NCBI GenBank assembly: GCA_040768905.1
Contig: JAXGMA010000001.1
Coordinates: 682,001 to 746,000, forward strand
DNA length: 64,000 nucleotides
Direction of reading: 5' to 3'
Source: SZUA-584 sp040768905
GTDB taxonomy: Bacteria; Bacillota; Clostridia; Christensenellales; SZUA-584
A model generated the notes under the pieces. The model had not been told where the DNA came from and made no database searches. It was given only the letters and a program-made list of their open reading frames with translations. The position numbers and the translations under genes are program-made. The first letter of the stretch is position 1. Each line of letters begins with the position of its first letter. Below, piece by piece: positions 35,241 to 44,145 of the stretch.

Positions 35241-35447
35241 ATCAAAGGGGACATCCTGTGTTTTATGATGCCGCATCTAAAAGGGACTTTCCGACGTGAC
35301 TGCAATCGGAAAGAGTGCGGGGAAGCCGGGGAAACAGCCTCTTTGCGCAACCCATATCCGTAAGCGCCCAAGGATGAACTTGGGAATCCGGGTGGTACCG
35401 CGGGCCAATGCTCGTCCCTGTCTTGCTGATGGGGGCGTTTTGATTTT
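35241..35447 (+). promoter_or_regulatory. T-box leader of hisS-aspS
   Basis: The leader contains the T-box core GGGTGGTACCGCGG (35390-35403), a Stem III-like hairpin CCCAAG/CTTGGG (35367-35372 with 35379-35384) just before it, and a terminator CGTCCC/GGGGCG (35413-35418 with 35432-35437) plus T run. Upstream, CTTTCCG/CGGAAAG topped by a GTGACTGC loop and preceded by AGGGA resembles the distal Stem I. Uncharged tRNA would favour antitermination. I could not place the specifier codon; Asp or His is expected from the genes controlled. Confidence 0.93.
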
Positions 35448-35460
35448 TAAGAGGTGTATC

Positions 35461-36726
35461 ATGCTGACAAAAGCGCCTAAGGGCACCAAAGACGTGCTGC
35501 CAAGCACAAGCGGAAAATGGCAATATATCGAAGACGTTGTCCGGGATATCTGTGCGCGCTACGGATACCGTGAGATACGTACGCCCGTCTTTGAACATAC
35601 CGAGCTTTTCCTGCGCGGTGTCGGAGGTACGACGGATATCGTGCAAAAGGAGATGTACACATTTGAGGATAAAGGCGGACGGAGCATCACGCTGCGTCCC
35701 GAAGGCACGGCCGGTGTGGTGCGCAGCTTTGTGGAAAACAGCCTTTATGCGGATGCTCAGCCGACAAAAATGTACTATCTCTCTGCGCCTGTGTTCCGCT
35801 ACGAGCGTCCGCAGGCCGGGCGGCTGCGTGAGCACCATCAGTTCGGCATCGAGGCATTCGGTGCGCCGGGGCCTTCCATAGATGCGGAGGTGATCTGCGT
35901 CGCACTGTCGCTGCTTGATACACTCGGCATCAGGGATCTGGCGCTCAATATCAACAGCATAGGCTGCAAGCAGTGCCGCCCCTCATACAATGCAGCGCTT
36001 AAAAAACATCTTGAGAACAACCAAAACAATATGTGTAAAAGCTGCCTTGAACGTATGCAGACAAATCCGCTGCGGACTCTGGATTGCAAAGAGGAAAAAT
36101 GCCGCAGGACCGTCGAAAGTGCACCGGTGATGCTAAAAAGCTTGTGCGAGGCATGTGCCGAACACTTTGACGGGCTCAAAAAGCATCTTGACACAGCGGG
36201 CATCGGTTATAAGATCGATCCGCATATCGTACGCGGGCTTGATTATTACACGCGTACTGTTTTCGAGATCATATCTACTGATATCGGCGCGCAGGGCACG
36301 GTATGCGGCGGCGGACGCTATGACGGCCTTGTGGAGCAGCTGGGCGGGCCATCTCTGCCGGGTATCGGTTTTGGTCTTGGTATTGAACGTTTGCTGCTCG
36401 TGCTTGAATCGCTTGGCCTATCATTGCCCGAGACGCGGCTGTGTGACGTTTATTTCTGTACAATAGGCCATAAGGCGGCTCTTGCCGGCTTCAAGGCTGT
36501 TTCGCAGCTGCGTCAGGATGGCATCAGGGCGGAATGCGACCATATGGGCAGAAGCTTGAAGGCACAGTTCAAATATGCCGCCAAACTTGGCTGCAAATAC
36601 GTGGCTGTGATCGGTGAAGACGAGATGGCAAACGGCATGGCTGTTTTAAGGGATATGCAGCTGAGTGAGGAAAAAACGGTTCCGATCACGGAACTGAATT
36701 CATGCATAAAGGCAGGGTTACAATGA
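35461..36726 (+). CDS. hisS: Histidine--tRNA ligase
   Basis: Class II synthetase of 421 residues. It has the KAPKGTKDVLP start, motif 2 region YEYERPQ-like (FRYERPQAGRLREHHQFGIE), the histidine-binding GLDYYTRTVFE and GGGRYDGL, and a C-terminal anticodon-binding domain. The frame is open through the T-box, but the family start is ATG 35461, preceded by AGAGGTG. Its stop overlaps the aspS start (ATGA). Confidence 0.97.
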   Translation: MLTKAPKGTKDVLPSTSGKWQYIEDVVRDICARYGYREIRTPVFEHTELFLRGVGGTTDIVQKEMYTFEDKGGRSITLRPEGTAGVVRSFVENSLYADAQPTKMYYLSAPVFRYERPQAGRLREHHQFGIEAFGAPGPSIDAEVICVALSLLDTLGIRDLALNINSIGCKQCRPSYNAALKKHLENNQNNMCKSCLERMQTNPLRTLDCKEEKCRRTVESAPVMLKSLCEACAEHFDGLKKHLDTAGIGYKIDPHIVRGLDYYTRTVFEIISTDIGAQGTVCGGGRYDGLVEQLGGPSLPGIGFGLGIERLLLVLESLGLSLPETRLCDVYFCTIGHKAALAGFKAVSQLRQDGIRAECDHMGRSLKAQFKYAAKLGCKYVAVIGEDEMANGMAVLRDMQLSEEKTVPITELNSCIKAGLQ

Positions 36727-38504
36727 GTGAGTTTTTGCAGGGGTGGAAAAGAACGGATTATTGCACCAATTTTTCAACGGATGATGTCGGCAAAGAAGTG
36801 ACGTTGATGGGATGGGTGCAGACACGGCGCGATTTCGGCGCGCTGATATTTGTGGATCTGCGCGACAGGACAGGCATCATGCAGCTGGTTTTTGATGAGT
36901 CAGTGCTGGAGGGGGACTTTTCACGTGTCGGCGCTTTACGCAACGAATACGTGATTGCGGTCAAAGGGCCTATAGTGCTGCGCGACGAGGAGACCATCAA
37001 TGAGAAACTGCCGACAGGGCTCATTGAGTTAAGAGTGCGTGAGCTGAAAATCTTGAGCCGCGCGCAGACGCCGCCGTTTGAAATAGAAGATGACACCAGT
37101 GTGCGTGAAGAGCTGCGCCTCAAGCATCGATATCTCGATCTGCGCCGCCCGGCGATGCAGCACAATCTGTTGGTAAGAAGTCAGATCGCCGCTGCTGCGC
37201 GTGATTACCTGAATAAGAACGGTTTTCTTGACATCGAAACGCCCATGCTGACCAAGAGCACGCCAGAAGGCGCGCGGGATTATCTTGTGCCTTCGCGCAT
37301 ACACCAGGGCAGCTTTTATGCTTTGCCGCAGTCGCCGCAGACGTTGAAGCAGATTTTGATGATTTCAGGTTTCGACAGGTATTTTCAGATCGTCAAATGC
37401 TTCAGGGACGAAGACCTGCGCGCTGACCGACAGCCGGAGTTCACTCAAATAGATATAGAGATGTCCTTTGTAGATGTCGATGATGTGCTGAGCGCAAACG
37501 AAGGCATGATCGCGCATATCTTCAAGCAGGTCATGGATATCGATATCAAACTGCCGCTGCCAAGGCTGCCATACCGGCAAGCGATGGAGCGTTTTGGTTC
37601 GGATAAACCGGATACGCGGTTTGGGCTTGAGCTTGTCGATGTCAGCGATATCGTGGCAGATACGGGCTTTGCTGTATTTTCATCCGTCATCAAAAACGGA
37701 GGCAGCGTGCGCGCCATCAATGTCAAAGGCGCGGTTGATCAGTTTGCGCGCCGCGAGATTGATGCACTTGTGGATTTTGTCAAAATATACGGGGCAAAAG
37801 GCATGGCCTGGATATCCATGAAAGAGGACGGCATTCAGTCTCCAATCACCAAGTTTTTCACTGATGATGAACTCTCATCCCTGATCGAAAGGATCGATGC
37901 AGAAACGGGGGATATCATATTCTTTGTAGGCGATAAGGACAAAATTGTGTTCGATGCGCTCGGCAATCTGCGCCTGAAACTGGCCGAAAAGCTTTCTTTG
38001 ATCGATGAAGGCGTGTTTGCTCTCCTCTGGGTCGTTGATTTTCCTCTGTTTGAATACAGCGAGGAGGAAAAACGCTACACAGCGATGCACCATCCGTTCA
38101 CATCGCCGCGCGATGAAGATGTCGGCAAAATGGAATCCGACCCAGCGGGCACCTTTGCCAAAGCGTATGATATCGTGCTCAACGGCAACGAGATCGGCGG
38201 TGGAAGTATCCGGATTCATACCACGGAACTCCAGGAAAAAATGCTCAGCGCGCTCGGCTTTTCGAAAGAACAGGCGTGGGAAAGCTTTGGATTTTTGCTC
38301 GAAGCCTTAAAGTACGGCGCGCCTCCGCATGGCGGGATCGCGTTCGGGCTTGACAGGCTTGCGATGCTGCTGCTTGGCTGCCCTTCGATACGCGACGTGA
38401 TCGCATTTCCAAAGGTGCAAAACGCGTCGTGCCTGATGACGCAGGCGCCTTCGCCTGTGGCTGCCAAGCAGCTGATGGAGCTGGGACTGAAAATCAGTGA
38501 ATAA
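36723..38504 (+). CDS. aspS: Aspartate--tRNA ligase
   Basis: Bacterial-type AspRS of 593 residues: N-terminal OB anticodon domain (VTLMGWVQTRRDFGALIFVDLRDR), class II motif 2 (FRDEDLRADRQPEFTQID), inserted GAD domain in the middle and motif 3 (GGIAFGLDRLAMLL). ATG 36723 overlaps the hisS TGA, so translation is coupled. Both genes are under the T-box. Confidence 0.97.
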   Translation: MSEFLQGWKRTDYCTNFSTDDVGKEVTLMGWVQTRRDFGALIFVDLRDRTGIMQLVFDESVLEGDFSRVGALRNEYVIAVKGPIVLRDEETINEKLPTGLIELRVRELKILSRAQTPPFEIEDDTSVREELRLKHRYLDLRRPAMQHNLLVRSQIAAAARDYLNKNGFLDIETPMLTKSTPEGARDYLVPSRIHQGSFYALPQSPQTLKQILMISGFDRYFQIVKCFRDEDLRADRQPEFTQIDIEMSFVDVDDVLSANEGMIAHIFKQVMDIDIKLPLPRLPYRQAMERFGSDKPDTRFGLELVDVSDIVADTGFAVFSSVIKNGGSVRAINVKGAVDQFARREIDALVDFVKIYGAKGMAWISMKEDGIQSPITKFFTDDELSSLIERIDAETGDIIFFVGDKDKIVFDALGNLRLKLAEKLSLIDEGVFALLWVVDFPLFEYSEEEKRYTAMHHPFTSPRDEDVGKMESDPAGTFAKAYDIVLNGNEIGGGSIRIHTTELQEKMLSALGFSKEQAWESFGFLLEALKYGAPPHGGIAFGLDRLAMLLLGCPSIRDVIAFPKVQNASCLMTQAPSPVAAKQLMELGLKISE

Positions 38505-38518
38505 GCATATGGGGAAAA

Positions 38519-38950
38519 ATGAACAATATAACTGAGTACGGACAAGTGGTGAAAATATCCGGCAGCGTGGCACATGTCAAGTTCCAGCGCTCAGCAGCAT
38601 GCGGACGATGCAAGGCATGCGGCATGTTGGCGGCTCAAAACGAGATCATTGTGCAGGTGGAGAATACGTTGGGCGCCGATGTGGGTGACAGCGTTGCGGT
38701 CAGCATACGCATACAAAAGGCGATGCGCGCGTCAGCGCTCGCGTATGTGTTTCCGCTGCTGATGCTCGTGCTCGGCGTGTTTATCGGCTGGCTTGTTTCT
38801 GACAGCCTGCACATGATAAAAGACCTTGCAATGGCGCTTTTTGGCCTTGGCTTTGCGGTGCTTGCATTTATACTGTTAAAATGTACTGCGCCATTGTATA
38901 ATAAATCCGTTGGCAATGTTTACAAGATGATAAGCAAAAAACAAGAATAA
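38519..38950 (+). CDS. RseC/MucC-family membrane protein
   Basis: The 143-residue protein has an N-terminal cytoplasmic domain with the cysteine cluster ACGRCKACG (about residues 27-35) and two transmembrane helices (about 74-91 and 100-122). This is the SoxR-reducing/RseC-MucC layout, which occurs in anaerobes linked to electron-transfer proteins. No Rnf genes are in the window. It sits 14 bases after aspS and 30 bases before thioredoxin, hinting at a redox role. Confidence 0.85.
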   Translation: MNNITEYGQVVKISGSVAHVKFQRSAACGRCKACGMLAAQNEIIVQVENTLGADVGDSVAVSIRIQKAMRASALAYVFPLLMLVLGVFIGWLVSDSLHMIKDLAMALFGLGFAVLAFILLKCTAPLYNKSVGNVYKMISKKQE

Positions 38951-38980
38951 CAACAGTATGACAAATAAGGAGATGTAACC

Positions 38981-39313
38981 ATGTCTGAAAAAGCTCTTAA
39001 GATCACCAGCGGGAATTTTGACGAAGCGGTGCTGGGCAACAAAAGCCCTGTGCTCGTTGATTTTTGGGCAGAATGGTGTACGCCTTGCCGCATGCTCTCG
39101 CCAGTTATCGACCAGATCGCAGAGGAATACGATTTGCGTGCGGTCATTGGAAAGATCAACATCGATGAAGAACCTGATCTTGCAGGGCGCTTTGAAGTGA
39201 TGAGCATTCCCACGCTGGTCCTCTTTAAAGACGGCAGCGTTGCGGGCAAATCCGTGGGCGTGGTGAGCAAAGATAAGATCAAAGCTATGATCGATGAAGC
39301 CCTGTCTGAATAA
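38981..39313 (+). CDS. trxA: Thioredoxin
   Basis: Cytoplasmic disulfide reductase of 110 residues with DFWAEWCTPCRML. The active site reads WCTPC instead of the more usual WCGPC, a variant seen in some thioredoxins that can shift redox potential. The cis-proline segment is SIPTLVLF. No thioredoxin reductase gene is adjacent. Confidence 0.95.
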   Translation: MSEKALKITSGNFDEAVLGNKSPVLVDFWAEWCTPCRMLSPVIDQIAEEYDLRAVIGKINIDEEPDLAGRFEVMSIPTLVLFKDGSVAGKSVGVVSKDKIKAMIDEALSE

Positions 39314-39536
39314 GGCTGCTAAATTATAAACGGCAATCGCGCTATATGCGTTTGACAGCCTTTGTGCGTATACATAAACAAGTGAAATAGATCGGGCGGC
39401 AGGCTTAGCTTTCTTTTTGGCTGAGGGCTTTTGTCAGCGCGGCAACAGGCCCGGCGGCTCAATGCTGCTTGAAAAAGAAATTTTCTTGAGCTTATCGCAT
39501 CCTGGGCTATAAATACTGAGAGGTTGATGAGACGGA
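39314..39536 (+). other. Intergenic region before smc
   Basis: This 223-base gap holds a weak hairpin CTTAGC/GCTGAG (39404-39425) that may end the trxA transcript, and a possible promoter TTGAGC (39486-39491) / TATAAA (39508-39513), spacer 16. There is no sign of rnc, which often precedes smc. No small gene is convincing. Confidence 0.4.
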
Positions 39537-42500
39537 TTGTTTTTAAAGTGCATTGAAATGACAGGGTTCAAATCGTTCCCTGAAAAAACACAGATGCAGC
39601 TTAAAGGTTCCATTATTGGAGTGGTGGGGCCGAACGGCAGCGGAAAAAGCAATGTGTCTGACGCTGTGCGCTGGGTGCTTGGTGAACAGAGCGCGCGCAG
39701 CCTGCGCGGCGGCATGATGCAGGATGTCATTTTTGCCGGCACGCAGTCCCGCAAACCGCGTTCTTTTTGTGAAGTCGCACTTTTGTTTGACAACAGCGAA
39801 GGCCGTTTCGGCAGTGAATACACAGAGATAGAGGTCACGCGCAAGCTGTATCGTTCCGGTGAAAGCGAATATTATATCAACAGGAGCAAATGCCGGCTCA
39901 AAGACATACTTGAGCTTTTTCGGGATACCGGTATCGGAAAAGAAGGCTATTCAATTATCGGGCAGGGACGTATCGACGAGATTTTAAGCGAAAAATCGAT
40001 CGACCGGAGGCGTGTTTTTGAAGAAGCTTCAGGGATCATGAAATACCGTGTGCGCAAAGAAGAGGCGGAACGAAAGCTGGAACGTACCCGTCAGAATCTT
40101 GTGCGCATCGATGATATACTGCATGAACAGTCAATTCTGATAGAGCCGCTTAAAAAACAGGCAGAAGATGCGTCGGTATATATTGATCTTGTGTCGCGTC
40201 TTAAAATGCTTGATGCCAATCTATTTCTCAACGCCTATGATAAAAGCAAAGAAAAGATCGCCCGGCTTGAGCTGCAGCGCATGGCGCTCGAAGAGGAACG
40301 CAGGGACAAACAAAAGCTTCTGGAAGACTTAAATGCAAAGCATGCGCGGCAGCAGGACGGCGCGCGTCAGATAGAAGAAGCCGGCAGTGCGCTTGCAGAC
40401 CGATTGAGCATCAGTATGGCCGAGCTTGAACGCATCGAAGGCGAAGTGCGTCTTTGCGAAGAACGCATACAAAACAACGAGAAGGATTCCGAGCGTATCC
40501 GTCAGGATATCCGTGATGCGGATGAAAAAGCCGCCGCCATCACCGTTAACGAAAAAACCAATGCCGCACGTTTAATGCAGATCGAGGAAGAGACTGAAAA
40601 ACAAAAACAGACGGCCGCGCAAACAGCCAAAGAATTAGAGGTCTTGAGCGACGATTCTATGGAGCGGATGCGCATCATAGAAGCTGCGCAAAGCGATAAG
40701 GTCGAAGCGATCGAAAAAGAGGCCGATATGCGCGGCATCATCTTTGCGTTGGAAGAAAAGCAAAAAAGCCTGAATTTGCGAAAAGCGGAGGTGCAGGAGA
40801 AACTTGACACGCTGGCAGCGGAGGGGACAAAAACAAAAGAATCCGTTGCGCGCCTTGATGAAAACCTCAAAACGCTGGCGGAAAAGGCAGCAGGCCTTCG
40901 CACCGCCTATAACGAAGCGGTGCAAAAGGGATACAAGCTTTCAGAGACGCTCGCTGATCTTAAAAGCGTGCTTGACAAGCTGACCAACGAAAAAGCTTCC
41001 AGCGTCACGTCGGCCAAATTCTTAAGGGACATCAAAGCAGGTTTTGAAGGTTATGCCGAAAGTGTCAAACGGCTCATGATCGCCGCCAAGGAGGATGCAG
41101 ATCTTGGAAAACTGATCATCGGCACCGTGGCGGATAGGATCATTGTACCCGCAGAGTTTGAGACGGCTATAGAAACATGCCTTGGCGGGGCTCTGCAGAA
41201 TATCATCATTGGCAATGAGTATGATGCCAAACAGCTGATCGCCTTTTTGCGCAGCAGCAATCTAGGGCGCGTGACGTTTCTGCCGCTTGAGGTGCTGCGT
41301 CCGCGTTACCTGACCGAGTCTGAAAAGGCTGCGATACGGCAGGCGGGTGCCATCGGGATAGCGAGTGAGCTTGTTTCCTGCACGGGAGTCCAAAAAGCTG
41401 TTGATTTTCTTCTTGGGCGCACGGTGGTCACGAAAGACAGCGATACGGCGATCCGTGTCATGAGGAAATGTGCGCAGGCCTTTCGCACTGTGACGTTAGA
41501 CGGTGATGTTTTTAACGCCGGCGGCTCGATCACCAGCGGCAGCGTGCGACGCACAGGAAGCGGCCTTATATCGCGCGACCGCCGGGAAGAAGAATTGAAG
41601 CAGCGCGCAGAAAGTCTTGATGAAAAGATCGCCGAAAAACAAAAAGAGCTTGAAAAGCATTCCGCTGAACACAGGGGAATCATGGCTGATATCGAAGATA
41701 TGCGCGGCGCGTTGCAGGGATGCGAAGTGGAAGCAGCTGCGGTGAAAGAACGCCGTGAAGCGCTTTTGGCTGCCATGAAAGAAGCAGATAAAAACAAAGA
41801 GAAGCTTTTCAATGAAGACAAGGCTCTGGGGCAAAACATAGAAAACACACTAAGCGAAATAGACAGATACGCAGGCCTGCAAAACGCCATCCGTGCGTCA
41901 AGCGCGCACAAAGACGAGGACTACAAACGCCTCGAGGAGCAGTACCGTGAAAAGACTTCAAAAATAGAGTCGCTCAAGCAACGGCTGCATGAAGCAGAAC
42001 TGCGCTGCGCTGAGCTTTTCAGGGAGAATGCGGCGATCTCAAACGACATGCTCCGTATCGGGCTCGAAAAACAGGAGATAGAGCGCAAGCGCGCCTCTCT
42101 TTCAAAAACGCTCGAACTCAATGCGGAAAGCGGTGTGAACTTTGTACAGCTTAAAAAGCAGCTTGAGTCGACGCGGGATGAAAAAGCAGTTTTGCTGGAA
42201 GAACAAAAGCAGCAGCAGGGCAATATGGCCGCCGGACGCGTTGAAGCGCTGCGTGCGCTTGCGGAACTCGAGCACGGCATCGAACAGGCGCGGACAGCGC
42301 AGACGGCAGCTGCAGAAAAAAGCATCCGCACGGATTTTCTGATCGAAAAGGCACAAAGCGATATCGAAGCCGCACAAAACAGACTGTGGGATACCCATCA
42401 GATCACCTACTTAAGCGCTCTTGAAATCAGGCAGGACATCGATGTGTCCCGCGCTCAGGCCGAGGCAGAGCAGATACGCACGCGCATCCGGGAACTCGGC

Positions 42501-43100
42501 ATCGTGAATCCTGCGGCAATAGAAGAATATACATCACTCAAAGAACGGATGGCCTCTCTGTCGGATCAAAGAGACGATTTGAACAAAGCCGAGGCAGACC
42601 TGCATAAACTTATCGGCTCGCTGCTTTCTGAAATGAGGCGCACGTTCCGCACCAGCTTTGAACAGATCAACAAGCACTTCGGCGACACGTTCCGCGAACT
42701 GTTCGACGGCGGGCATGCCAGGTTGCTGCTCGAAGAAGGCGAGGACATCATGGAATGCGGCATTGAGATCGTCGCGGAGCCTCCGGGCAAAAAACTGCAG
42801 AAGATATCACTGCTCTCCGGCGGCGAAAAGGCGCTGACAGCGATAAGCCTGCTTTTTGCGCTGCTCAAGCTCAATCCTTCGCCTGTGTGCATACTCGATG
42901 AGATAGACGCTGCGCTTGATGAAGCCAACGTGCGCAAATTCGCCGACTATCTGGAAAAGTACGCATCAAAAATGCAGTTTATCGTCATCACGCACAGAAA
43001 GCCCACCATGGCAAAATGTGAAAGCTTGTTTGGTTTTGCAATGGAGGAAAAGGGCGTATCCAAAATTCTTTCAGTGCGGCTTGACAGGGAGAGCATATGA
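39537..43100 (+). CDS. smc: Chromosome segregation ATPase SMC
   Basis: Condensin ATPase of 1187 residues, standard length. Walker A GPNGSGKSN is at 31-39. Long coiled coils flank a hinge domain around residues 510-660 (GTVADRIIVPAEFETAIETCLGGALQNII). The C-terminal ABC signature LLSGGEKALTAISLLFAL and Walker B CILDEIDAALD complete the head. The start is TTG 39537, giving MFLKCIEMTGFKSF as expected for the family; no ATG fits. ATGA overlap joins it to ftsY. Confidence 0.97.
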   Translation: MFLKCIEMTGFKSFPEKTQMQLKGSIIGVVGPNGSGKSNVSDAVRWVLGEQSARSLRGGMMQDVIFAGTQSRKPRSFCEVALLFDNSEGRFGSEYTEIEVTRKLYRSGESEYYINRSKCRLKDILELFRDTGIGKEGYSIIGQGRIDEILSEKSIDRRRVFEEASGIMKYRVRKEEAERKLERTRQNLVRIDDILHEQSILIEPLKKQAEDASVYIDLVSRLKMLDANLFLNAYDKSKEKIARLELQRMALEEERRDKQKLLEDLNAKHARQQDGARQIEEAGSALADRLSISMAELERIEGEVRLCEERIQNNEKDSERIRQDIRDADEKAAAITVNEKTNAARLMQIEEETEKQKQTAAQTAKELEVLSDDSMERMRIIEAAQSDKVEAIEKEADMRGIIFALEEKQKSLNLRKAEVQEKLDTLAAEGTKTKESVARLDENLKTLAEKAAGLRTAYNEAVQKGYKLSETLADLKSVLDKLTNEKASSVTSAKFLRDIKAGFEGYAESVKRLMIAAKEDADLGKLIIGTVADRIIVPAEFETAIETCLGGALQNIIIGNEYDAKQLIAFLRSSNLGRVTFLPLEVLRPRYLTESEKAAIRQAGAIGIASELVSCTGVQKAVDFLLGRTVVTKDSDTAIRVMRKCAQAFRTVTLDGDVFNAGGSITSGSVRRTGSGLISRDRREEELKQRAESLDEKIAEKQKELEKHSAEHRGIMADIEDMRGALQGCEVEAAAVKERREALLAAMKEADKNKEKLFNEDKALGQNIENTLSEIDRYAGLQNAIRASSAHKDEDYKRLEEQYREKTSKIESLKQRLHEAELRCAELFRENAAISNDMLRIGLEKQEIERKRASLSKTLELNAESGVNFVQLKKQLESTRDEKAVLLEEQKQQQGNMAAGRVEALRALAELEHGIEQARTAQTAAAEKSIRTDFLIEKAQSDIEAAQNRLWDTHQITYLSALEIRQDIDVSRAQAEAEQIRTRIRELGIVNPAAIEEYTSLKERMASLSDQRDDLNKAEADLHKLIGSLLSEMRRTFRTSFEQINKHFGDTFRELFDGGHARLLLEEGEDIMECGIEIVAEPPGKKLQKISLLSGGEKALTAISLLFALLKLNPSPVCILDEIDAALDEANVRKFADYLEKYASKMQFIVITHRKPTMAKCESLFGFAMEEKGVSKILSVRLDRESI

Positions 43101-44002
43101 GCCAGAATGTTTTTGAAAAAATAAAAAGCGGCCTTTTGAAAACACGCCAAAGCATTTCTGGAAAGCTTGGCGGCGTGCTGGCCGCGTTTAAAAAGATAGA
43201 CGAAGATTTTTATGAAGAACTGGAAGAATCGCTGATACTTTGTGACATAGGCCTGGGCGCTGCGGAAAGCATCATGACTGCGCTCAAGCAGCAGGTGAAA
43301 GAACAAAAGATCATTGAAACCGCACAGGTCAAACCTTTGCTGGTCAGTATTATTGCAGATATTCTCAGCATTCACGACAAGCCGCTTGAAGGCAAGTGCG
43401 CAATACTTGTTGTCGGCGTCAATGGTGTTGGGAAAACAACGGCCATAGGCAAACTCGCATATCACTATAAATCACAAGGAAAGAGCGTGCTGCTCGCGGC
43501 GGCCGACACCTTCCGCGCTGCGGCGGCCGAACAGCTTTGCGGATGGGGAGAACGCACGGGCGTGCGTGTCGTCAAATACGGAGAGGGCGCCGACCCCGCA
43601 GCCGTGGTTTTTGATGCGGTAGATTCAGCGCGGCATAAGAATATCGACCTTGTCATCTGTGACACGGCCGGGCGGCTGCATAATAAAAAGCACCTGATGG
43701 AGGAACTTGCGAAGATCAACCGCGTGCTCGATAAGGCCTATGACGAGCAACACCGAAGAACCTATCTCGTCGTGGACGCGACCACAGGGCAGAATGCCAT
43801 AGCGCAGGCACGCGAATTCTCGCGCGTCACCAATCTTTCCGGATTGATACTAACCAAAGTGGACGGCACCGCGAAAGGCGGCATCGTTTGCGCCATCTGC
43901 GACGCATTAAAGCTGCCTGTTGTTTTTCTTGGCGTCGGGGAAGCCATGGAAGACCTGCAGCCGTTTGATGCACAAGCGTTCGCGCAAAGCCTGTTTGAAT
44001 AA
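43097..44002 (+). CDS. ftsY: Signal recognition particle receptor FtsY
   Basis: SRP GTPase of 301 residues that docks Ffh-ribosome complexes at the membrane. It has NG-domain motifs GVNGVGKTTAIGKLA (G1, 107-115), DTFRAAAAEQL, DTAGRLHNK (G3), TKVDGTAKGG (G4) and GVGEAMEDLQPF. It lacks the long acidic A domain, as is common in Gram-positives. Overlaps the smc stop; smc-ftsY is a conserved Firmicutes pair. Confidence 0.97.
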   Translation: MSQNVFEKIKSGLLKTRQSISGKLGGVLAAFKKIDEDFYEELEESLILCDIGLGAAESIMTALKQQVKEQKIIETAQVKPLLVSIIADILSIHDKPLEGKCAILVVGVNGVGKTTAIGKLAYHYKSQGKSVLLAAADTFRAAAAEQLCGWGERTGVRVVKYGEGADPAAVVFDAVDSARHKNIDLVICDTAGRLHNKKHLMEELAKINRVLDKAYDEQHRRTYLVVDATTGQNAIAQAREFSRVTNLSGLILTKVDGTAKGGIVCAICDALKLPVVFLGVGEAMEDLQPFDAQAFAQSLFE

Positions 44003-44074
44003 AAAACCTTCTCAATGATACAGTCAGCAACCCTTGAAGCCTATTTTTGAAACAATGCCAAAAGCATTTTGTGA

Positions 44075-44103
44075 TTGTTTGCTTCTATGTAAAGTGTTAT
44101 AAT
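44075..44103 (+). promoter_or_regulatory. SigA promoter of the dockerin-amidase gene
   Basis: TTGTTT (44075-44080) and TATAAT (44098-44103), spacer 17. The TG one base before the -10 makes it an extended -10 promoter. Confidence 0.75.
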
Positions 44104-44145
44104 ATGGATAGATTAACGGGCCATTGATTGCGAGGTCATGCCTCA

